Positions 10,499-20,207 of a stretch of 64,000 nucleotides of DNA are shown piece after piece (position 1 is the first letter of the stretch; every line of letters begins with the position of its first letter). The DNA lies in contig CM000692.1 in assembly GCA_000149225.2 (NCBI GenBank), positions 1 through 64,000 of the forward strand, read 5' to 3'. The notes beneath the pieces are model-generated. The model searched no databases. It was not told the DNA's origin and was given only the letters and a program-made list of their open reading frames with translations. Made by a program: the position numbers and the translations under genes. Origin of the DNA: Lachancea kluyveri NRRL Y-12651 (lineage: Eukaryota > Ascomycota > Saccharomycetes > Saccharomycetales > Saccharomycetaceae).

Positions 10499-10712
10499 CT
10501 ATCCGCTCATTTCCAGGTTTTCATTATTTTTTTTCGTGACCTTTTTTTCCTCTTCCTTCTTTTCTTCCCCTTCTTCTTTCTCCTTACATGTGGTTTCACC
10601 ACTGTTTTCCAGATTCAATTTTTTATTCAGAGTGAAAATCCCAAAAATGAAAGCGAGAGCACAAAGCCTCAGAGCCATCCAAAATAAATTATTGACACTG
10701 TTTCCAAAAAAT
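10499..10712 (-). pseudogene. Displaced C-terminal frame of the VBA-like transporter
   Basis: Just past the stop at 10713-10715, another frame continues the family similarity: KFFGNSVNNLFW, then a hydrophobic helix (MALRLCALAFIFGIFTL), then a Lys/Glu-rich tail. Skipping one T in GGATAAATTTTTTGG joins the frames as ...RLG-KFFG.... The last membrane helix is therefore out of frame in this sequence. Confidence 0.7.
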
Positions 10713-12326
10713 TTATCCCAGTCTTGATCTCGTTCCATCAAAACTTTGAATTCTATAGCTGACAAGTTTGTCCACAGATTTGGTGCTCAAAAACTCAAAG
10801 CCTGAACTGGCAATTTTGTTATGTAAAGATGTGCCAAATACCATCGTTGCAAGCACACTACCAAAGTACATCCCTAGAGATATAGAAAAGGTATGCACCG
10901 TGGTTGTGGAAACAAAATCTGGCATAAAAGATGCGCTGTCTTTAGGGATCTGAAGTTGACAACTTAGTAGTGAGCCTTGCAACATGGCACCAAATGCAAC
11001 GCCCGGAAGAATTAACAGACCAATGTGCTTAGAGCTGCCAGAGTCATTGTCCAAGAGGGTCAACAGACCAGCCCCGACTAGGCCTGCAATTATCCCTACA
11101 AAAATAATAGGTTTCACATGTCCTGTCATTCTACTGATAGCACCACTAATGGCTACAGTTATGATGTCGGGAATCTCTAAAGCAACTACGTGGATGCTGG
11201 CCCTCCACGCATCGGAACCGCGCACCAGCTGGAAAAATTGAATAATGTATACAACCTGTGCGCTGTAAGCCACACACATGAGAAAATTTGCTGCGACAGC
11301 CGTAGCAATCCCAGGTCTCGAGACAACGCTCCATGGTACCAGTGGTCTAAAAGACGCATTTTTTCTCACCCTGCCAAACTTTGGAAAGACCATGAAGTCA
11401 TACAAAAGAAACGCCACGCTTATTGTAACACCAACAACGAAGTACACGATGATTGCACCAGAACTCCAGGTGTACTTATCTCCGCCAAAAGTGAGACCCA
11501 AACGGAACAAAATGAAGCCTACGGAACAGAAAATGAACCCTATAAAATCAAATCCAAACACTAACTCATTGAACATCTTAAGGTAAAGATCTTTGGAGAA
11601 CAGTCTAGCCGTGCCAAACTCGCAGCATGATTTCAACACAGAAACGATACTCCTGGCCGAATTACCCTCGTGCGGCTTGTAGGTCAACACCAAAACAGCA
11701 AATGCAAGACCGCCAATTGGAAGATTGATATAGAAACACCACCGCCATGTGACGTGAGTGGTGAAAGCACTACCCATGAATGGGCTTGCGACCGCCGCAA
11801 CGGCATAAGCACAGCTTAGCACAGAGATAGCCACTCCCCTAGACCGTTCTGTTGTCAAAGTGGATGCAATCACAAAACAAAGAGACTGGATACCGCTCCC
11901 TCCAATCCCGGCTACAACTCTGCCACCAATCAACACATTCATAGAGTTCGAGACTGCAGATATCAGTGAACCGGTTTCGAAAATCAGAATGGAAAGGAGC
12001 AGGCTCAACTTGAACCCAAAAATTGTCGCAAACCTTCCCCACAACAAAGTTAACAGGGCCTCTGGTAAACTGTAACCAGACACTATCCAGCCACTTTTTG
12101 AGTAGTCGTTGAACTGCTCAGAGATGACTTCGATGCTGGCGCTCATAATCAAAATGTCTAGTGCAGCAAGAAATAGTACCAGGGTCAGTGAGCCCATGTT
12201 GGCATAGAGTTTGAATCCAGATAAGGGCTGTGGGTCGCCAACGTGGCCTGAGGATTCATCCTGGGCGCTGGATCTGTCTTCCACAATTACGCCCATGGAC
12301 TCAATGACTTTACCACAGTTATCCAT
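10713..12326 (-). CDS. DHA2-family MFS transporter, VBA-like, 3' frameshift
   Basis: A 537-residue major facilitator protein most like the yeast VBA group (vacuolar basic amino acid transporters; VBA3/VBA5 are subtelomeric) and more distantly AZR1/SGE1. The start is the ATG at 12326, giving MDNCGK; the frame is open a further 16 codons upstream but only from a GTG. Visible features: a short acidic N-terminus, LFLAALDILIMSASI in helix 1, WGRFATIFGFK (motif A region), GGRVVAGIGGSGIQS, and TWRWCFYINLPIGG after helix 5. A one-base frameshift at 10713-10717 stops translation before the last helix, so the protein loses its final membrane segment. Substrate unknown; vacuolar amino-acid or drug export are the family options. 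It diverges from the dehydratase pseudogene at 13126. Confidence 0.8.
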   Translation of the reverse strand: MDNCGKVIESMGVIVEDRSSAQDESSGHVGDPQPLSGFKLYANMGSLTLVLFLAALDILIMSASIEVISEQFNDYSKSGWIVSGYSLPEALLTLLWGRFATIFGFKLSLLLSILIFETGSLISAVSNSMNVLIGGRVVAGIGGSGIQSLCFVIASTLTTERSRGVAISVLSCAYAVAAVASPFMGSAFTTHVTWRWCFYINLPIGGLAFAVLVLTYKPHEGNSARSIVSVLKSCCEFGTARLFSKDLYLKMFNELVFGFDFIGFIFCSVGFILFRLGLTFGGDKYTWSSGAIIVYFVVGVTISVAFLLYDFMVFPKFGRVRKNASFRPLVPWSVVSRPGIATAVAANFLMCVAYSAQVVYIIQFFQLVRGSDAWRASIHVVALEIPDIITVAISGAISRMTGHVKPIIFVGIIAGLVGAGLLTLLDNDSGSSKHIGLLILPGVAFGAMLQGSLLSCQLQIPKDSASFMPDFVSTTTVHTFSISLGMYFGSVLATMVFGTSLHNKIASSGFEFLSTKSVDKLVSYRIQSFDGTRSRLG

Positions 12327-13125
12327 TTGAATGAATGGTACACAAAAAGTGCAAGAAATCTGAAAACTGGGCACAGCTTTGTATAATTTTCAGCAGTTTT
12401 GTTGGATCGGCTTATTGCTACGAAGGCATAGGACAGAAGCACATGTTCTTGGTTGCTCACCTACCCATCTCGGATGGAATTTGCGTTTAGAATGCCAGTT
12501 ACTTGGTACGAGAGAAAAAGGCAAAGAAAAAGAAAGAGAAGCTAACTGTCAAGTCAAGAGAGCTGATTCGCTCCTAAACACTGAGTAAAACCCGGTACCA
12601 GTTTACTAAATTTTTTGCTTGTAAAGGAGAAAATTAAGGGATCCAGTTCTTATAATTCTCGACTCATGATGTACTTTAAGCGATGAACCTGGGACCTACA
12701 CAGGCGCTGGGGTTTGGCAACGTGGTCTCGACGCCAGCGGGTTTGTTAGAGACCCATACACCTCGTCAGTCAAATGCGATGTAAGAGTAAGGTGCCATGA
12801 TATGTGTGCGCTTTGTCGTTTCGTTCGTTTTGTTTCGAGAAAACAGAAGGAAAGGAGAAAAGAGATGACTGGGCAAGTGGTGGATTTTTATGAGATTCCT
12901 TTTATGGTAATCAGTGAGAATAGAGATAAACGCGGCCAAGATAAGGTTAAAGTCACTACCGGATCATCCTTTTCCATGTACATAATAAGCAGCAAGCAAA
13001 CAGTGCCATGAGTATCTGTATATATAGTCGGTGCGAATCGGCTGCCTATTTGCTTTGGCCCTGTTTTCTCTCTCTCTAGCACTCTTTCGCGCTTACGCTG
13101 ATAGAATAAAATAAACAGACGCTGA
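12327..13125. other. Divergent promoter region, 0.8 kb
   Basis: Shared upstream region of the VBA-like gene and the dehydratase pseudogene. Short frames on both strands lack recognisable content. A CT-rich tract (13060-13085) precedes the dehydratase ATG, as in many yeast promoters. Confidence 0.4.
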
Positions 13126-14136
13126 ATGATGGTGGAAAGTGTTATCAAGACGGTTGAAACACACACTGCCGGAGAACCGTTTCGTATCGTAACAAGCGGG
13201 CTTCCTGACCTGCCTGGTGAGACCATAGTAGCAAAACGTAAGTGGTTGAAGGAAAACCATGATGACATCAGAAAAGCCTTAATGTTGGACCCAAGAGGCC
13301 ATGCTGATATGTATGGTGGCTATCTAACTGAGGCGGTATCTGCAGAAGCAGATTTTGGGATCATCTTCATCCACAACGAAGACTACAGTGACCATTGCGG
13401 ACATGGTGTCATAGCGCTATCTTCTGTTGCAGTGAAGCTGGGGTGGGTAAAGCGCACAGTACCAGAAACCAAAGTCGGAATCGATGCACCTTGTGATTAT
13501 ATCGAAGCACATGTCAAGTAGGATGGTAGCAAAGTTGGAGGCGCGCGTTTTACTAACGTCCCATCATTTATTTTTGTAAGAGATGCTTCCGTCACCACAC
13601 CCTCGTTCGGCGAAGTAAAAGGAGACATTGTATTCTGTGGGGCTTTCTATTTCTACACAATCTCGAAGCCTTGGAACATCTCTATACAACTTTCTAAAGT
13701 CGAAGCACTCACAAAACTAGGTATGGAGGTGAAAACTGTCGCTAGCGAAAAGTATAAGGTGGAGCATCCGTTCATACCTGAAATCAACCATATCTATGGT
13801 ACCATCATTGACAATGATCCAAACACCAAGGAAGGGACGCAGGTAAATGTTGTATATTTGCTGACAGGGAGGTTGATCGTTCGCCAACAGGTCCAGGGAC
13901 TGTAGGGCAGGGTCACTTAGTTTTTTCTGAGAGACAAAATTCAAAAAGGAGAGTATCTTGTCAATGAATCTATAACCGGCTCAATGTTCAGGGGTAAAGT
14001 GATGGAAGCTGTAAAATATAAAGGTTATGATGCCGCAGTGGCCGAAATAGAGGGAAGCGCCAATGTCTTGGGGTTTGCTAGCTGGACCATTGACAGTGAC
14101 GACGATATCGCTAAAGGCTTTCCGGTCAGGGAATAA
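13126..14136 (+). pseudogene. Broken proline racemase-family gene (trans-3-hydroxyproline dehydratase type)
   Basis: The intact first 131 codons match the proline racemase/hydroxyproline epimerase family: VETHTAGEPFRIV at the start, RGHADMYGG, and the catalytic cysteine in DHCGHGV (Cys91). An in-frame TAG at 13519-13521 stops it, yet the same frame goes on (GGARFTNVPSF; GEVKGDI; HPFIPEINHIYGTI). A frameshift near 13850-13862 is followed by DREVDRSPTGPGT in another frame, and a further shift near 13920-13945 precedes GEYLVNESITGSMFRG and the end at FPVRE. The second active-site residue position reads Thr (SPTG) rather than Cys (SPCG), which in this family marks dehydratases of trans-3-hydroxy-L-proline rather than racemases. 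Three lesions make it a clear pseudogene. The ancestral gene may have come from horizontal transfer or fungal vertical descent; not decidable here. Confidence 0.88.
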
Positions 14137-16274
14137 ACCAACTATTATTTAAAAAAAAAAAACACCTACGTCACTCGAGCGTGCTTAGTATATCTAACAT
14201 GCTTTCTAGAAACTGAAATATGTGTATGTATATGTATATGCATATGTATGTGTACATACACATTATTTGCCGACACAAATAGGCAGTTCTAAATTAATCT
14301 TTTCGATTCATTTGTGCTGAGTTTAGCTCAGGTTCTTTTTTCTCGCATTATGTTCAACTTCTTGCATTTGACCATCCTTCCGGATGGCCAAGTTAGTACA
14401 GAAAAAATAATCTTCTGCCGAAACTATTATCAATTTATGTTAGGACCTTTTCCCCCGCTAAACCTGATTAGATATTCCCAGTGCGTTCGATTATACAGCT
14501 CTATAATCAAGCAAGTAACCTTTTGGACCAATCTTGACAAATTCATGTACAAAAACTGTTGTCATATATAATCTTGGTTGTTCTTTCCTACTTAGTTCCT
14601 TGTTACGCTTTCTTGAGTTACGGATGACCCAAAGAGAGAATAAAGTTCGTGTCCTTAAAATTTTGTGTCATGAAATTTGCGTACACTCTTGAGTAGAGAG
14701 GTGATAGTAATTATATGATGTCTCTTAACCATTTTGCTCTCTATTTGACTCCAGAAATTTTTGATTTAGCCGAATAACTTACACCTTGACTTACGCAGTT
14801 AAGAAATTCTCTTTAATAATGATGACTCATAGAAAACAACGTTTTAGTATCAGTCAGTCACTAGAAAATTTTTAGTAAGATAATATCAACCATTTGGCAT
14901 GTCTTTCGATAGCTTTTCGAGATTTTCGATTTACCTCTGCTAGGGGCACTCTCACCTTGACCAGAAATAGCTTACACAGAGCTTTGTTTTCCCAAGCTTG
15001 AAAAGTTCCAAGAGATTTGCATGAATACTTTTCAATGGTAGCTTATAAGCATTACATATTTGGTTGCAACTAGTAACACTCTTTAGGCCTCTTACATTTA
15101 AGATGAAAGTGTAAATTCGAGGAATATTTAAAATACTCGAAATATGTTTGGTTTCTACAGTAGTGCTTCTACTTCCAGTCTTTGAAGCTTTCTTACAGTC
15201 AATTAAGGCCAAATAACAAAAGCACTACAGCCCAATTTAAGTTCAAGCGTTAAGTTAGTCTAAAAACTCCCATTTCTTCCGTGCAAAATTCGGTTTTGTC
15301 TGAAGTTCCTATATTTTCGTTCTTGTAGACAGTACGAGGAGTGAACTGAAATATCTTACTGCAATTGTTATGTCTTGTTTTAATACGGTAAAGTGTACAA
15401 AATTATAGTTATTAAATATTCATGGGAATTGCATGAGTGTATCTCGTGACAAAATGTAAGGATATTGGTAGACATACTTGCGGTGCCTTTATACTATTGC
15501 CATGCCAGCCTTGTGAGACGTGGGTATCAGTAAACCCGATAAGATAGGCTGGAGGCAAAAAGTAGCTAGTTTGCTAGAAAGTAGTTACAAGAATATTTAC
15601 GCATAAAGTCGGCACCCTGATTCTCCACCTGATGCGATAGAGAACAAAGTTCTGCAAACAATGCAGGCATTTAGGGCTAAGTATATAGTTTTTTTGTAAA
15701 GTACTTTTGCATCCATTGGTGAAAAAAAAAGTTAGCCATAACTTTTTAGTCACATCATCGAATATGTGCGTACTAAAGCAAAACAGGCCTGCAATATTTA
15801 GAAACGTCAGCTACTAGCTTAGAGAGTCTCGGTAAAATAGCGGTATCCATGATACAACTTGTTTACACGGCATTTGAAAATGTGCCATGCTATTCATTTC
15901 ATATGCCGAACATCATTTTAAACTATTACACCTCTCGGTCCTCGGCTTTGTGGTTCAAGGATAGTATTGCTCTGCAGAATTGGAACTGGTAATGTCCTTT
16001 TTACTTTTTGACCAAAGAAATCGTTTCCTACTATAAAAATCGGAATTTTTTATTCACCGTTTACCCTGGGTTTTCGGATGAGGCCCCTCCTCTCTCCCCC
16101 CCCACTCTGATGTCCATTCGTATATGTCTCTTGGCACGTTTTAGTAGAGGTGGAAGGATTTTGAGTGGAGTGCATTCAAACTCTGAGGACACACGCGGAT
16201 ATACACCATAAAAACGACAACATCTCCTGATTTCCCGCGGTCCAGAGCTTAAAGCGAACTTAGATGATTTCAAG
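14137..16274. other. Intergenic 2.1 kb
   Basis: No gene recognised. It begins with an A-run (14151-14162) and holds a TATG-rich, partly palindromic simple repeat at 14218-14262. The rest is AT-rich sequence without recognisable frames, tRNA or clear sites. Confidence 0.45.
14218..14262. repeat. TATG/CATA simple repeat, partly palindromic
   Basis: A run of tatgtatatg-type units with a central atgcat and a terminal tgtgtacatacaca, so it can fold on itself. Probably a microsatellite. Confidence 0.6.
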
Positions 16275-17150
16275 ATGTGCAAAAGACCAAAAAAGTATCT
16301 ATGTTCAGTAGATGGGTGTGGGAAAATGTACTCTAGGCCCTGCTTGTTAGAGCAGCATCGCCGTTCACACACAAATGAGAGACCTTTTGTTTGCGAGGAA
16401 CCAGGTTGCGGTAAGGGTTTCCTGCGAGCCTCACACCTGAAAGTTCATAAGTGGTCACACTCACAAGTCAAGCCTCTAGCTTGCCCGGTGTGCTCTAAAG
16501 GCTTTACCACTAACCAGCAACTTTCACGGCACAAGAAAACTCATAAAGACCTTCCTTCCCCGCCTCAAGAGCAATTAAATGATAAAGATACAGCGGGAGG
16601 AGATGGCAGAGTAGAAGATTGTAACCCGAATACAGTTGCATGCACATACAGTGGATGTACGGAGTCATTCCCAACAGGAACTCAGCTAACTGACCATATT
16701 TTGAGCTTTCATCTCAGGAGCGAAATTTTATCAATCCCTGCTCTTCGGCCACCACCGGCTCAAGTACATCTTGAACAACCGGCGACAGCACCGCCATACC
16801 AGGTGGCTGACGACACCGCTCAAAGTAATGATGGAGCAACTTTGAACATTCCAGCTGGTCCCATGAGTAGAGTTGAGAACAACAACATAAGCAGCCACCA
16901 AACCCAGCCTTCTTCTGAACGAGGTATTTATTCCGCTCCATGGAGTAACTGGAATGATCTCCATTGTAAAGAGATAGAGTGCATTGGCTACCCTACGTAT
17001 GAATCACTTCCTCACTTGCTAGCGCATTATGATACGTACCATTCTTTTGTTCCTGAATCTTTGTTCCAATCTAGTTTTCAAGACGTTAACCCCAACCAAA
17101 ACAGTAATCCCAACCAAGACATTGAGAATAGTAATGATAGTCATATCTAG
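16275..17150 (+). CDS. C2H2 zinc-finger protein, TFIIIA-like N-terminal fingers
   Basis: A 291-residue protein with three tandem C2H2 fingers at residues 10-32 (C10, C15, H28, H32), 40-62 and 70-90. A fourth finger at about 120-142 (CTYSGC...HILSFH) and a degenerate fifth near 237-264 (CKEIEC...HYDTYH) follow. Fingers 1-3 resemble the start of yeast TFIIIA (PZF1): [22 protein letters not shown], and [15 protein letters not shown] compared with GVTTRQQLKRH. TFIIIA proper has nine fingers and about 430 residues, so this is either a shortened, diverged paralogue or a separate regulator. The linker and tail are rich in Pro, Gln and Asn, as in transcription factors. The frame is intact in a neighbourhood of broken genes. 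Target unknown. Confidence 0.75.
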   Translation: MCKRPKKYLCSVDGCGKMYSRPCLLEQHRRSHTNERPFVCEEPGCGKGFLRASHLKVHKWSHSQVKPLACPVCSKGFTTNQQLSRHKKTHKDLPSPPQEQLNDKDTAGGDGRVEDCNPNTVACTYSGCTESFPTGTQLTDHILSFHLRSEILSIPALRPPPAQVHLEQPATAPPYQVADDTAQSNDGATLNIPAGPMSRVENNNISSHQTQPSSERGIYSAPWSNWNDLHCKEIECIGYPTYESLPHLLAHYDTYHSFVPESLFQSSFQDVNPNQNSNPNQDIENSNDSHI

Positions 17151-18502
17151 TGACCATGGTGCACATGCTGGTGTGCTATTAAAACAACTTTAGAGATATT
17201 AAACAAAAAATTCGTATTAAATTTGTATATTCATCTAGTTACTGAAGGACTTAAGTGTCTTTTTGTTTCAATATTTATTTTTTAATAAATGAGAGTCATT
17301 GCATAGAGAGAAACTAGTATATCTATCTTATTGAAATTGATGTCTCTATAAATGGTTGTTTTAGTTAGTGAAATTCTATAAAAAAGAATACATGACTTGA
17401 TCGGAAATTGTTGCTATAGTTGTACCATTATATACCGAAGCAAACAAACTTACATGTTGTAGAAATGACACAACCGCATCTTACTTTTCTTTTTAGTATG
17501 ACGTTACTTGAAAACCTGCAGCTAAGTGGTAGCAAATGTCAGTTCCAAAGATAATAACAGGAACAAGTGCGAACATGTACGCAAAAAAATACACTTTTGG
17601 TAACTTTTTTACCAAAATAAACAACATACAAGGTAAAGTAAGATATATGGATATCATAACTCTGTTTGAAAAGCTTTGAAAGAATGAAAATATTATCTAC
17701 AGAACTTTATTTTTTATATATACCAACTGAGGGGAGTACTCAAAAGAGGCCATCACAAAATTTCCTCTTTAGGTGACTGAAATAAAAGGCCACAAGTGAT
17801 TTACTGATACGTCAAATTCTGAGGATCTACAATCTCTGTATAATCATATCTAGGCTGCACCGCTTCTATTCTTCCTAGACAAAAGGTTAGACTTGACTGT
17901 ACTAAAAATAACCATTAAAAGTATGCTAATTGTTAATAATGCACATACTTGGGGCATACAAATATGTTTTTCTGTCATCATTAGGATCATTGATGTTAGT
18001 GCCAACAACATTATCTCGCATAAGTGCCAAGCATATTGCAAAGAAAAGATAAGAGACACAGTTAAAGTTATTTGGTATGTACACGTTTTTAAAGTCAATT
18101 AAAATAGAAACGTATATCAGGTATACACATGCTGCTTAAAATTTCCCATTTCTATTTGTTTTTTTTTCTTTTTAGTTGGCGTGATAGTTTTTATACTAAG
18201 TGCCTACATCCTTACTTCTTTAGTAATCCATTAGAGCGCGTGACAGAAGGGGCTTGTTTTTCAGCTAACTCCTTCTCCTCCAACTCTTTTTTTGATTAGA
18301 GCCCAAGAAAAAACAGACATTTCAGTAAACGCTGTCACGGGCTCTAATCAAACTGCAATCATATGAAAGTATGATATCCTGTAATAAAGAGGTTTTAATT
18401 ATCACTGGTTATAATAATAAATAAAGAATTTTCATCAGCTACAAACTGTAAGATTGTTTCTCGTCAACCTTTGAAAAATTCTTTACTACCAACATTTCAA
18501 CT
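17151..18502. other. Intergenic 1.35 kb
   Basis: Strongly AT-rich. Short frames without recognisable product. No tRNA or repeat seen; nothing called. Confidence 0.4.
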
Positions 18503-19387
18503 ATGAGCAATAAATAACTCAAGAGTTCAAACATTTCATAAGATCCAGGTCGAAGATGGTGTCAAAATCTGGTATAGGGAAGCTGGAGACATTAATAAGC
18601 CGCACTTCTTATTGCTCCATGGATATCCAACTTCTTCGAACATGTTTCGTCATTTGATTCCATTTCTGGTACCACACTTTCACGTCATCGCGCCAGACTT
18701 GCCTGGTTTTGGCTTTACCGAAACACCTGAGAGCTACAAATATAGCTTTTCTTCGGTTACAAAGACTATCGAGCACTTCGTAGGTATCCTCAAGCTCTCG
18801 AATTTTGCTATCTACATTTTTGATTATGGGGCCCGGTTGGTTTACGTCTAGCCCTTAAACGGCCAACAAGTATTACTGCGATTGTAACACAAAACGGAAA
18901 TGCTTACGAGGAGGGTATTGATGATCGTTTCTGGGCTCCGATTAAAAAATATTGGCAAGTAACCCGTGATGACCCATCATTTGTTGAATCTTTATCTGAG
19001 TTTATTCGTGATCGTAATAATATCGTTTCACAATACTTAGATGGGGTTTCTAATTCAGACGCCATTGAGCCTTCTGCTTACGTTCTAGATGAGGCATTGA
19101 TTAAACGTCCCGGACAGACGAACATTCAGCTGGATTTTTTTTACGATTACCAAAACAATGTCAAATTGTACCCTCAATTTCAGGAATACCTAAGGTCTGT
19201 TGATATTCCTGTTCTTGTCATTTGGGGAAAGAATGATTATATTTTTAGTGTTGCTGGTGCTGAAGCCTACAAGAGGGACGCTAAAGAATCGAGGATAAGA
19301 TACTTTGACAGTGGCCACTTCGCTCTTGAAGATCATGTCGACGAAATAGCTAAGGAAATTAAGAGCTATTTGCTTCCTCGAGTTTAG
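18503..19387 (+). pseudogene. Broken alpha/beta hydrolase, YNR064C (epoxide hydrolase) homologue
   Basis: Homologue of S. cerevisiae YNR064C, an alpha/beta-hydrolase with epoxide hydrolase activity and about 290 residues. An ATG at 18503 is followed within about 20 bases by a frameshift. Then comes HKIQVEDGVKIWYREAGD, the oxyanion-region HGYPTSSNMFRH, and DLPGFGFTETPE. A second frameshift at about 18831-18834 (GGGGCCCGG) breaks the nucleophile-elbow region (YIFDYGA|PVGLRLAL; Asp nucleophile). The last part is open to the stop: QNGNAYEEGIDDRFW, VIWGKNDYIFSVAGAEAY, and the catalytic His in DSGHFALEDH. All family segments remain, so decay is recent. Two frameshifts make it a pseudogene unless they are sequencing errors. 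Confidence 0.88.
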
Positions 19388-20207
19388 TATTATTGAGTGA
19401 GTCTGAGTAAACTTTTTTTAATACTTTTTTTAGTATTTTTTTTTTGTTTAGATCAGCTTTTTCGACACATTAAGTGCTAAATATTGTATGGATTGTTGTG
19501 AAAAAGAGGCCTTTATCTTTTTCAGTTGTCTATATTTTAAATTTTATATCTAACTACTGAAATAATATCCTAGCCATTCTGATGCAATACTGCTTATCTC
19601 CACATTACATTAGTCGATACCGCTTGTGATATACAAATTTTATTTACATTAAAAAATTTACGTCAAATAGATGTAATTTTCCTTAACTGAACTCTCGTTT
19701 TGAGTTAGGCATTCTTAGACTAAATATAGTATAAATGTATTGCACAAAGCAAACGGATTTTATAAATTGTCTCGGAGTTTTATACCAATCTCTAACATGG
19801 CACATTCACGCATTAAAAATGGTGATCTGTCAACTCAATTATCACTAGAAAAAATAATTATCTAAGGGACCAAATCCCGATTTCAAAAATAACGGTACCT
19901 AAGGAAGAAGATTCAATAATAAAGAAAACTTTGGAAAAAGCGAATATGGCATATTTCCATTTATTTGAAAGTAATCTAGATGGGCCCTAAAGTGATACCG
20001 TTGACTCTTGGTAGAGTTCTTAACAGAATCAAAGAAACATCTAGGGATAAAAACTAAATATACTGAAAATTTTCTGAAACAGAATACGCTAGGTATATAC
20101 GTTGCTATATCTCGTTTCTTGTTAGGAGTTTAAAGTGAAATATATGTTAAGTTAGATTTATAGCTGAAGTAAATATTAAGAGATAGGAAGTATCAAACCA
20201 CCTGACC
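19388..20207. other. Intergenic 0.8 kb between convergent genes
   Basis: 3' flanks of the hydrolase pseudogene and the FUI1-like permease, with T-runs just after the hydrolase stop. Nothing else recognised. Confidence 0.4.
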
